Of a DNA stretch of 64,000 nt, positions 35,934-43,499 are shown piece after piece; positions within the stretch are counted from its first letter, which is position 1; each line of letters begins with the position of its first letter. The notes under the pieces were generated by a model. That model had not been told where the DNA came from, did no database searches, and saw nothing but the letters and a program-made list of their open reading frames with translations. The translations under genes were made by a program, and so were the position numbers. The stretch covers positions 124,001 to 188,000 of the forward strand of contig NZ_FOEH01000005.1 in NCBI RefSeq assembly GCF_900110695.1, given 5' to 3'. This DNA is from Virgibacillus subterraneus. Its GTDB lineage: Bacteria; Bacillota; Bacilli; Bacillales; Amphibacillaceae.

Positions 35934-37244
35934 CTATTCCCAATCCAATTCTTCTCCTGAAAGACGAGCAAATTTTTCTACTATATCTTTAAGGTGTTGA
36001 TAGTCCAATGACGGAAGATTCTCTATATCTACAGCTTCCAAAATGTATTTATTGAAATGCAATACTTCTTTTTGTATAGACGCCTCACTAACAAGAGCAA
36101 TCTTATATAACGCATCTATAATGCTATATACAACCGAAATGTCATCTTTTCCGTAATGCTTAATTTGGTAAAAACTTTTATATAAATAGTCTCGGAATTT
36201 CTTTTGCTGCATGATCATTCGTAAATCTCCATCTGAATCGGAATAAAAGGTGACAGGACGGTAGTTTCCGGCTAATTCCGTAAGCAATCCACTAATGCGG
36301 TGAATACAGTTAATTGCCGTGTTCGGGTCATTCATACTGGTCGAAAGTGCTTTTACAGCAATCTCCACTAACTTTTCTATCGAAAATCCAATATCCTGAA
36401 GATCCGTACGTTCGTTGCCGATTACCAAAAAACGGTCGTGTTCGGCTAATTTATCGTTTCTGTTCCCTAAAGACCAAAAATAAAAAACCGACATTCCTTT
36501 AGGTACATAATCACCGACTTGAAAAGTTGCCTCTAACACCATGTCATTGTTAGTAGCCCAGTTAATAAGATAATTATAATTTACTTGTTGAATGTAGCCC
36601 GAACGCCTGGCATTAATCGTTTGTCTATCTTTTTCTCTTATGTCTTCAATCTGGGAATGGTCCCAATGCTGATGTTCTCCATACGTTCTCTCTGAAAAGG
36701 TTTCTTTAATTAATTCCGATGTTTTGTTACGTATGACGCCAATAAGGAAGTTCACTTGCGCCCAACGTGCCGAAAAATGGATAAATAAAATAAAAAAGCC
36801 AAGCGAAATAATCATAATAATAACGGTGAAAAAGGGGCTAAACAAATCTTTTTGGTTTGTCTCTGTTAATAACCATAAATTAATAAGTACAAAAATAAAT
36901 CCAAACGTGTAAACACCTAACACGTGTTGTGTGATTTTGCTTTGCATAAAGTCCTGAAGTGCTCGAGGCGAAAACTGGGATGAATACGTCGTTAACATCA
37001 CCATAATCGTCGAAAAACTTATCGTTGTCATAGTCAGTATAGCTGTGATTAAAGCAGAATAAAGCTGCTTGGCTATACTTTGACCCGTAAGTAAAATGTT
37101 CGGAATGCTGCTGGATACTTTAGGGACTAACCAAACATCCAAGGCTGTTATTACAGCTGCTGCAATTATTGAACATAACCCATATACAATGGGAAGAAAC
37201 CAGAAACTATCGCGAGAGATCGTCCACAATTTGGTTTGGTTCAT
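35934..37244 (-). CDS. DUF2254 family membrane protein
   Basis: 436 residues. Four membrane segments in the first 170 residues (about 15-37, 60-83, 107-128, 137-158), then a large cytosolic region with INARRSGYIQQVNY and a conserved AVKALSTSMNDPNTA motif typical of DUF2254. Function unknown; sometimes proposed to be channel-like. AAGAGGG precedes the ATG. Single gene. Confidence 0.85.
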   Translation of the reverse strand: MNQTKLWTISRDSFWFLPIVYGLCSIIAAAVITALDVWLVPKVSSSIPNILLTGQSIAKQLYSALITAILTMTTISFSTIMVMLTTYSSQFSPRALQDFMQSKITQHVLGVYTFGFIFVLINLWLLTETNQKDLFSPFFTVIIMIISLGFFILFIHFSARWAQVNFLIGVIRNKTSELIKETFSERTYGEHQHWDHSQIEDIREKDRQTINARRSGYIQQVNYNYLINWATNNDMVLEATFQVGDYVPKGMSVFYFWSLGNRNDKLAEHDRFLVIGNERTDLQDIGFSIEKLVEIAVKALSTSMNDPNTAINCIHRISGLLTELAGNYRPVTFYSDSDGDLRMIMQQKKFRDYLYKSFYQIKHYGKDDISVVYSIIDALYKIALVSEASIQKEVLHFNKYILEAVDIENLPSLDYQHLKDIVEKFARLSGEELDWE

Positions 37245-37507
37245 TCCAACCCTCTTTTCTAAACAATAATCACCACATACCCTGATTAAGCATTAACAAA
37301 ACTTAAGACAAATCTAAAACAAATAATGATCTTATTGAAATATACCCCTTTTCACATGAGGTGTTCCATGTTTTAACAAAATGGCCCGTTCGTATTGAGA
37401 AACACCTTTATTGTCACTGATTGCCTTGCTTCTTTTCAACGAGAAAATGCTTCCTGTCCGATGTTTCAAACACATATTGACAGGGAGTGCACAAAGTATG
37501 ACGTCAT
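37245..37507. other. intergenic region
   Basis: AT-rich, no convincing gene. A GTTTCA-N14-GGGAGT pair at 37463-37488 faintly resembles a sigma-B promoter for the DUF2188 remnant that starts at 37508. Confidence 0.3.
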
Positions 37508-37751
37508 ATGAAAGCTTATAGTGTAGCATCAAACCTGGAAGTAACAGCTTGGATTGTGAAGCTGGAGGATGATTCCCCCCGCAGGTGAATTTGAGGCAAA
37601 AGATGATGCCATTGCGAATGCCAGAGAATTATCCAAAGAAAATACTTCAAGTGAACTTTCAATTTTTGACAACGAGCATAATGTTATCAAGAAGGACGAT
37701 TTTAAGATCAATCTGACTAGTGTCGGCTGTTACAACACAAAGGCTGATTAA
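37508..37751 (+). pseudogene. DUF2188 family protein split by a frameshift in a C6 run
   Basis: Frame one reads MKAYSVASNLEVTAWIVKLE then DDSP and stops two codons later. Removing one C from CCCCCC (37575-37580) joins it to GEFEAKDDAIANARELSKEN and SELSIFDNEHNVIKKDDF, giving an ~80-residue DUF2188 protein (W.V. core, A..AREL helix, I.D..). Either an inactivated gene, a phase-variable run, or a base-calling error. Confidence 0.7.
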
Positions 37752-38102
37752 TTAGCTAGCAGAATTCGGGATGATAACCGAATTCTGTATTGAGTGAAAA
37801 GGATGAATTAAGCACTAAGCCGTTGAGAATGGGGTTGTATGTCTGGATCTTGAACGTGATTATTCTCTGATGAAGTTAGAAGCTTAGAGTAATCGTATAA
37901 CCCCCAAAAAATAGTCTGTTCTAAGTATTTGAGTGAAAACGTAAACTTATTCAAACAACTACCTGATTGGAAAAAGCAACAATCTTGTGGAGGACTTCGA
38001 AATCAACCTTGATAACGATGGTTAATAAGTCTTGGGGCGGATACATGAAATTCAGAAATAAACTATACTATTAGTTAGTGAGAGTCTAGGGGAGGAATTT
38101 TA
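37752..38102. other. 350-bp region with a hairpin and possible coding scraps
   Basis: CAGAATTCGG / CCGAATTCTG hairpin at 37759-37786 follows the DUF2188 remnant. Short open phrases such as VVCLDLERDYSLMKLEA and NLVEDFEINLDNDG suggest decayed gene pieces, but nothing is identifiable. Confidence 0.3.
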
Positions 38103-39893
38103 ATGGAGAAAGTAATTGGCGAGAATTGGAGTCTTGATTCCCTGTATGCAGGTGGAAAAGAATCAAGTGAATTAAATGGATTAATTTCGCAGCTAAAGCA
38201 TGATATGAAAGGGTTTCAGGAAATTGTTCAAACGTTTGATCAATTTTATTCTGAGAAAGACTTAATTGATCTTTTACAACAAATCCAAGAATTCAAGCAA
38301 GCGTCTTTTGAACTGGATGAATTTATGGTTTGTCTCTATGCAGTAAATGTCGATGATCCATATGTATCTAAATTAGTTGATGAAAGCGCAAAGCTTCAAG
38401 CTGATTATGAATCTCTAAAAATTGATTTAGACGAAATCTTGGCTGGAATTTCAGAAGCCAAGTGGAAACATTTAATGAATCACGACGAAGTGAAAGAATA
38501 TCAATTTTACTTAGAAGAGCGCAAACAAAAAATGGACGATAAGTTACCAATAGAAATGGAAAAAGTGATAAATAAGCTTTCCGTCAATGGGTTTATTGGC
38601 TGGGAGGATTATTATGAACAAATGATGGGTGCTCTGCGGTTCCCTGTTGAAAAAGATGGTAAGAAAGAGGAAATCTCATTTGGGCAAGCGGGAAGGTACC
38701 TCTTTTCAAGTGATCGATCTGTACGGCAAAATATAGCGCGAAATATTGTTGAGGTATGTGAGAAACAAGCAGAATCCTTTGCAACAGTTTTAAACAGGAT
38801 CAATGGGTTTCGGCTTGATGTCTATAAACAACGTGGCTGGGACAATGTGCTAAAGGAAGCTATGGAAGAGAACCGAATTAATGAACAAACAGTTCAAACA
38901 ATGGTATCAGCAATAAATGAAAATAGAGAAGTCGCTCATATTTTTTTTAAGCGGAAGGCTCAAGTAATGGAGCTTGAAAAACTAGCCTGGTATGACATGG
39001 AGACACCGAGCTTTACATCGGATAAGAAAATTTCTTATCAGGAAGCTGCAGATATTATTATTACCCAGTTTTATAAGTTCAGCGACAAGCTTGGTAAGTT
39101 TGCTGAGAACGCGTTTCAAGAAGGCTGGATTGAAGCTGAAGATCGCAAAGGTAAAACGCATGGAGGGTTTTGTGCCTTTATGCCACTAAAAAAAGAAAGT
39201 CGGATATTCCTAACATTTACAGGTAGCTATCAGGACGTTGTGACAATTGCCCACGAGCTTGGACATGCTTACCATAACTATATTTTGCAAGATGAGCCTG
39301 CTTTTACACAGGAAATAAGCACAAGTGTAGCGGAAACCGCATCGACCTTTGCGGAAAACCTAGTACTGGATGCTGCTATTGAGCATGCATCAAGTGAAGA
39401 AGATAAATTGTCCCTACTGGAAATGAAAATTTTAAATGGATTAAAGTATCAGGTTACCGTCCCAGCTATGTTTGAATTTGAACAAAAGTTATATGGACAA
39501 CGAATGCAAGGACCGCTGACAGCAAATGAGATATCAAGTTTAATGGAAGGCATGATAAAGAAAATTTATGGCGATGCTTTGGATGAAAATAATAAATATT
39601 TGTGGATGACCATACCTCACTTTTTTCATACAGATCTAGCTTTCTACAACATCCCATATACGATTGGTTATCTATTCAGTAATGGTATCTACGCCATGGC
39701 AAAAGAACAAGGAAAACAATTTCCGGAACAATATGATGCCTTGCTGCAAAGTTCTGGAAAAATGACAGTAGAAGATTTAGCAAGTCGTTTCCTCAACAAG
39801 GATATTGGAGAGAAGGAATTTTGGGAGGCATCTCTGGAACCAACTATTGAAGCGATAAATGAATATATGAAGCTGACAGAGAAGATGGTATAA
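38103..39893 (+). CDS. M3 family oligoendopeptidase (PepF-like)
   Basis: 596 residues, normal family length. The zinc site is TIAHELGHAYHN (His384, Glu385, His388), with the third ligand in ISTSVAETASTFAE. An N-terminal helical domain precedes it. A cytosolic metallopeptidase cutting peptides of roughly 6-20 residues. GGGAGG precedes the ATG by 9 nt. Monocistronic with a terminator. Confidence 0.9.
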   Translation: MEKVIGENWSLDSLYAGGKESSELNGLISQLKHDMKGFQEIVQTFDQFYSEKDLIDLLQQIQEFKQASFELDEFMVCLYAVNVDDPYVSKLVDESAKLQADYESLKIDLDEILAGISEAKWKHLMNHDEVKEYQFYLEERKQKMDDKLPIEMEKVINKLSVNGFIGWEDYYEQMMGALRFPVEKDGKKEEISFGQAGRYLFSSDRSVRQNIARNIVEVCEKQAESFATVLNRINGFRLDVYKQRGWDNVLKEAMEENRINEQTVQTMVSAINENREVAHIFFKRKAQVMELEKLAWYDMETPSFTSDKKISYQEAADIIITQFYKFSDKLGKFAENAFQEGWIEAEDRKGKTHGGFCAFMPLKKESRIFLTFTGSYQDVVTIAHELGHAYHNYILQDEPAFTQEISTSVAETASTFAENLVLDAAIEHASSEEDKLSLLEMKILNGLKYQVTVPAMFEFEQKLYGQRMQGPLTANEISSLMEGMIKKIYGDALDENNKYLWMTIPHFFHTDLAFYNIPYTIGYLFSNGIYAMAKEQGKQFPEQYDALLQSSGKMTVEDLASRFLNKDIGEKEFWEASLEPTIEAINEYMKLTEKMV

Positions 39894-39900
39894 ATTTTTA

Positions 39901-39938
39901 AAAAACGGACAGTAAAGTAGGGCGCTGTTCGTTTTTTT
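39901..39938 (+). terminator. terminator of the oligoendopeptidase gene
   Basis: AAAACGGACAG / CTGTTCGTTTT stem followed by T-run. Confidence 0.8.
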
Positions 39939-40010
39939 ATTTTTCTTCTGTTTCAAACAACCCTTTTTGTGCTATTTTAGATATATATGATTTTTTTCAA
40001 GGGAGTTCTG

Positions 40011-41120
40011 ATGATGACGAAGAAAAAAGTTGGTATTATATTTGGCGGAAAGTCGGCTGAACACGAAGTATCATTACAATCAGCTAAAAATATTGTTGAT
40101 GCAATTGATAAAAATAAATATGATGTTGTTCTTATCGGGATCGATAAACAAGGTAAATGGCATATAAATGATCAATCTTCCTACTTAATTAATGCTGAAA
40201 ACCCAAAATTAATTCAATTAAACAAATCAAACGATACGATAGCAATAGTGCCTGGAGAGACCGATAATCAAATGATACATGCAGCAAATGCAGGTGCGCT
40301 GGACCAGCTTGATGTTGTGTTCCCGATTGTGCATGGTACATTAGGAGAAGACGGCAGTTTACAAGGAATGATGCGAATTGCAAATCTCCCATATGTCGGT
40401 TCAAACGTCTTGGGGTCATCTGTTTGCATGGATAAAGATGTCGCGAAACGTTTGCTAAAAGAAGCGGGTGTTAATGTTGCGAATGGCTTAGCTTTTTCAA
40501 GTGCAAAAAAAGATAAGATTAATTACGACGAAATAAAAGAGCAAATTGGAACACCAATGTTCATAAAGCCAGCAAATCAAGGCTCTTCAGTTGGGGTTAG
40601 TAAAGTTTCATCGAAGGAAGAATTTTATAAAGCGGTTGGCGAGGCATTTCAATATGACCATAAGCTTATTGTAGAAGAAAGTCTTGTTGGCCGTGAAATA
40701 GAATGTGCTGTATTAGGAAATGAACATCCTAAAGCATCAGTGCCAGGTGAAATTTTGCCACAAACGGAATTTTACTCCTATGAGTCAAAGTATATTGATG
40801 AAAGCGGAGCAAAGCTGGAAATACCAGCAGATCTATCAGACGAAATGGTTGCAAAAGTGCAGAAGGCAGCTGTTGAAGTGTTTGAAACACTTGAGTGTGA
40901 AGGCTTAGCCCGTGTTGATTTCTTTTTAACTGAGGACGGAGAAGTGTATGTAAACGAGGTTAACACACTACCTGGATTCACTCGAATTAGCATGTATCCG
41001 AAGCTATGGGAAATCAGTGGGGTTTCCTATCCGGAATTGATTACTCAATTGATCGAGCTAGCTATTGATCGTCATCAGAAAAACAGTATGCTGAAAAGCG
41101 CTGTATGGGATGAGGAATAA
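40011..41120 (+). CDS. ddl: D-alanine--D-alanine ligase
   Basis: 369 residues with an ATP-grasp fold: GIIFGGKSAEHEVS, HGTLGEDGSLQG, FIKPANQGSSVGV, GREIECAVLG, EFYSYESKYID omega loop and VNEVNTLPGFT. The omega-loop Tyr marks a D-Ala-D-Ala enzyme rather than a D-Ala-D-Lac (Van) ligase. Makes the terminal dipeptide of peptidoglycan precursors. GGGAG five bases before ATG 40011; ATG 40014 is equally possible. Confidence 0.95.
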   Translation: MMTKKKVGIIFGGKSAEHEVSLQSAKNIVDAIDKNKYDVVLIGIDKQGKWHINDQSSYLINAENPKLIQLNKSNDTIAIVPGETDNQMIHAANAGALDQLDVVFPIVHGTLGEDGSLQGMMRIANLPYVGSNVLGSSVCMDKDVAKRLLKEAGVNVANGLAFSSAKKDKINYDEIKEQIGTPMFIKPANQGSSVGVSKVSSKEEFYKAVGEAFQYDHKLIVEESLVGREIECAVLGNEHPKASVPGEILPQTEFYSYESKYIDESGAKLEIPADLSDEMVAKVQKAAVEVFETLECEGLARVDFFLTEDGEVYVNEVNTLPGFTRISMYPKLWEISGVSYPELITQLIELAIDRHQKNSMLKSAVWDEE

Positions 41121-41130
41121 GGAAAAGAGT

Positions 41131-41172
41131 TGGCCGCTGGGGTTACAGTTGTAACTCTAGCGGTCTTTATTA
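41131..41172 (+). terminator. ddl terminator
   Basis: GGCCGCTGGGGTTACA / TGTAACTCTAGCGGTC stem with a 2-nt loop, followed by TTTATTATT. Confidence 0.75.
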
Positions 41173-41187
41173 TTAGATTATGTGTGA

Positions 41188-41289
41188 AAATATCGACCGG
41201 AAAACGGGGATATCAACCTTGGAATGAGTTTATCGACCGGAAAACGAATATATCAACTTGGGAATGAGTTTATCGACCTCAAAACCTCA
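41188..41289. repeat. short tandem repeat, ~37-bp unit, 2.5 copies
   Basis: Units begin TATCGACCGGAAAACG, continue with ATATCAAC and end GGAATGAGTT; starts at about 41191, 41229 and (partial) 41271. No gene overlaps it. Confidence 0.65.
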
Positions 41290-41316
41290 ACAGACATCGC
41301 AAACATCACAAAATAA

Positions 41317-41356
41317 GGGTGTCATATTAAGCATTGCTTACATGACACCCTTTTCT
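41317..41356. terminator. bidirectional terminator between ddl and the nitroreductase
   Basis: AAGGGTGTCAT ... ATGACACCCTT with A/T-runs on both sides. Confidence 0.75.
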
Positions 41357-41357
41357 A

Positions 41358-41918
41358 TTATCCTTTAAACGTTGAGAATTTCTCGCTAACTGGTACTCTG
41401 CCTTTTTTAATAGGCTTTTCATCAAAGTACCCAAGATGGATGAACCCTACTATTTTCTCATCCTCACCAACATCGAGGATTTCTTTTACTTTTGGATCAT
41501 AAATGTGTGGATTGGTTTTCCATACGACACCAAGCTGTTGTTCCCAGGCAAGCAACCAAAAGTTTTGAATCATGGATGCTGTTGCTCCAAAATTTTCATC
41601 CCATTGCTTTTGATTATCGGGTACATCCATCACAACTATTAGGAATGCATTCGGTTCATTCAGATACTCTCTGCGATTTTCCTGCTTTTCTTCTGGGTAT
41701 GTGGCAGCAACTTTTTCGGCAAATGCCTCTTTTTGCTCTGGCCCAACAAAAATAAAGCGCCACGGCTGTCGGTTGCCGTGAGTTGGTGCCCATGTTGCAT
41801 CATCCAGTAAGTTCATCACCGTTTCCTCTGTTACAGGTTTATCATTATAGCCTTTTTTAACAGCACGGCGTTCACGGATAATGGTTGCAAGCGCTGTTGA
41901 ATTTTTTGTTTGTTCCAT
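41358..41918 (-). CDS. nitroreductase family protein
   Basis: 186 residues. IIRERRAVKKGYNDKPV at the FMN phosphate site, WAPTHGNRQPWRFIFV, and IVGFIHLGYFDEKP near the C-terminus are typical of the YdjA-like nitroreductase branch. NAD(P)H-dependent flavin reductase of nitro or quinone compounds. GAGGAGG upstream. The Fnr box at 42038 lies 120 bp upstream but belongs to the divergent promoter. Confidence 0.9.
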   Translation of the reverse strand: MEQTKNSTALATIIRERRAVKKGYNDKPVTEETVMNLLDDATWAPTHGNRQPWRFIFVGPEQKEAFAEKVAATYPEEKQENRREYLNEPNAFLIVVMDVPDNQKQWDENFGATASMIQNFWLLAWEQQLGVVWKTNPHIYDPKVKEILDVGEDEKIVGFIHLGYFDEKPIKKGRVPVSEKFSTFKG

Positions 41919-42037
41919 TTGATGTCCTCCTCGTTGTTCCCTCTATAAATTTATATGCGCCTAAATGATAATTATTTTCAACTAAATTGTAGCCGATGAG
42001 ACAGTAAAAATCAATGGACTATAAAAATATGGTGATG

Positions 42038-42080
42038 TGTGATGTTTATCACATTAATTGATTGTGGTATTGGTTACACT
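42038..42080 (+). promoter_or_regulatory. Fnr box and -10 of the cupin/DUF2249 pair
   Basis: TGTGA-TGTTTA-TCACA at 42038-42053 and TACACT at 42075-42080. The predicted start near 42087 puts the box at -41.5. Confidence 0.7.
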
Positions 42081-42120
42081 GTAGGCAAGACTTAAGATAA
42101 TTAATGAAAGGTTGTGTCAA

Positions 42121-42411
42121 ATGCAACTTATAAGAGTAGACCATGAGATAACGAAGCCTGTTGAGGGGAAAAAGGTTTTTGATGAGGATAACCGTGAGAT
42201 TATGCACATCAAATTAAAAGCTGGCGAAGAAATTGAAGAACATGACTCTCCGAAACACGTGTTTATATTTGTTAAAAAAGGTGAGGTTGAATTCACGCTT
42301 AACAATGAGGGTTCTACGATTAATCAGGAAACGATATTGCGTATGGAACCATATGAGCGCCATGCATTAAAAGCTCTAAGTGACGTAGCTATCCTTGTTA
42401 TGAAATGCTAG
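42121..42411 (+). CDS. small cupin-domain protein
   Basis: 96 residues forming a single cupin barrel: LKAGEEIEEHDSPKHVFIFVKKGEVEF holds the first motif with two His (quoted in part: EEHDSPKHVF) and MEPYERHALKAL the second. Probably metal-binding; substrate unknown. ATG 42121 follows GAAAGG. Together with the DUF2249 remnant downstream and the Fnr box it looks like part of an oxygen-limitation response. Confidence 0.8.
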   Translation: MQLIRVDHEITKPVEGKKVFDEDNREIMHIKLKAGEEIEEHDSPKHVFIFVKKGEVEFTLNNEGSTINQETILRMEPYERHALKALSDVAILVMKC

Positions 42412-42452
42412 TTTAATTAGGATTATGGCCTTTGGCAGGTTGGGGTGAAAAG

Positions 42453-42700
42453 ATGCTGAATGTACAGTTGGAAGGGAAAAGAGCTATCATTGGTCTACGT
42501 GAGCGGATTTTAAACGGAGAACATCCGCGTAACGAGGTGTTCAATTATGTAAAACCAGCCCCTCTAGGCATGATAATTGAGGTACACGTACCACATGAAG
42601 CGCAGCCTCTAGCCGGGGACTGGAGAGTTTTGGTCTAAATGTGATTACTGATCAGCTTGAGATTGGACATTATCGATTAATGACAGTAAAGTTAGGTTAA
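42453..42700 (+). pseudogene. DUF2249 family protein split by a frameshift in a G run
   Basis: MLNVQLEGKRAIIGLRERI, GEHPRNEVFNYV and IIEVHVPHEAQPLAG match DUF2249. After PLAG (GGGG at about 42614-42617) the frame stops at 42638. One added G continues it as GLESFGLNVITDQLEIGHYR and LMTVKLG to a stop at 42698-42700, the expected family length. A GGGGTG site precedes ATG 42453. Confidence 0.75.
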
Positions 42701-42766
42701 ATAATGTAGAGGCAGTTATCTTATGAAGGAGATAGCTGCTTTCATAGTATACGAGGAGGGTATAAC

Positions 42767-43222
42767 ATGGACAAATTTATGGAACGAGCAGTAGAATTAG
42801 CTTCAGATAATGTTCGTAATGGTGGTGAACCTTTTGGTGCAGTCCTGGTGAAAAACAATAACCTGGTTGATGAAGGGGTCAATGAGTTACATAAACGCTT
42901 TGATATTACTGCACATGCAGAGATTCAAGCAATGCGGAGGGCACAGAAGAAAATGCATACGCATGTTTTACAGGGCTATACCATGTACGCGAGCGGAGAG
43001 CCGTGTCCGATGTGCATGACAGCAATGTATTATGCTGGGATTGAAACAATATATTATTGTGCCACAGCTGAGGATGCTGTTGAAGCAGGGTTAGGAAAGT
43101 CGGAGTTTGTTTATGGAGAGTTAAAAAAACCAAAGGCTGAACGTCAAATTCGTATGGTACATATGCCATTAGAAGAAGCGCAGGAAAATCCGATGAAATT
43201 GTATAAAGAAGAAAAAGCGTAA
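42767..43222 (+). CDS. nucleoside/guanine deaminase-like protein
   Basis: 151 residues of the cytidine-deaminase fold. Zinc/proton-shuttle motif HAEIQ (His50, Glu52) and PCPMC (Cys80, Cys83). EPFGAVLVK and the C-terminal swapped segment are typical of guanine deaminase GuaD and relatives. Likely deaminates guanine or a related base. GGAGGG upstream; single gene. Confidence 0.85.
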   Translation: MDKFMERAVELASDNVRNGGEPFGAVLVKNNNLVDEGVNELHKRFDITAHAEIQAMRRAQKKMHTHVLQGYTMYASGEPCPMCMTAMYYAGIETIYYCATAEDAVEAGLGKSEFVYGELKKPKAERQIRMVHMPLEEAQENPMKLYKEEKA

Positions 43223-43223
43223 T

Positions 43224-43252
43224 TTGACACAGCAGGACCACATCCGTATGAT
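43224..43252 (+). promoter_or_regulatory. promoter of ABC-F gene 1
   Basis: TTGACA, exactly 17-bp spacer, TATGAT; starts 2 bp after the deaminase stop codon. A ~235-nt leader follows before the ABC-F start. Confidence 0.85.
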
Positions 43253-43270
43253 AAAAGAAAGATTAACCGA

Positions 43271-43297
43271 AGGAGGACCTACCTGACAATGAAGTAA
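43271..43297 (+). promoter_or_regulatory. possible 2-codon leader ORF (Met-Lys-stop)
   Basis: AGGAGG at 43271-43276 is followed 12 nt later by ATG AAG TAA. A strong ribosome site with almost no ORF in the leader of an ABC-F gene suggests a ribosome-sensing element. Confidence 0.4.
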
Positions 43298-43450
43298 ACC
43301 CACGTTTTTTCCAATCAAGTTTGAATAACTTCAAACGAGCGTTTCTGTCTGAATGAAACGAATGGGATACGTGTGTACTTTTAACGGGTAGCAATCATAA
43401 TTAAAAAATTTTCCGTGATCCCGTATATCCATATATCCATTGTAATCATT

Positions 43451-43475
43451 CACAGGCAGATTCCTGTGTTTTTTT
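43451..43475 (+). terminator. leader terminator (attenuator) of ABC-F gene 1
   Basis: CACAGG-cagatt-CCTGTG followed by T7, ending 24 nt before the ABC-F ATG and just upstream of its ribosome site. The position inside the 5' leader implies conditional termination. Confidence 0.65.
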
Positions 43476-43499
43476 ATTGCTAAAAATGGGGGTATGGAT

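Noticed and set aside
37332-37532. 66-codon minus-strand ORF
   Set aside because: No ribosome site, overlaps the DUF2188 remnant on the other strand, and no family resemblance.
37934-37947. TGAAAACGTAAACT as a CRE for the oligoendopeptidase
   Set aside because: Two mismatches to the consensus and no promoter placed around it.
41188-41289. Repeats as a CRISPR array
   Set aside because: Only 2.5 head-to-tail units with no unique spacers and no cas genes.
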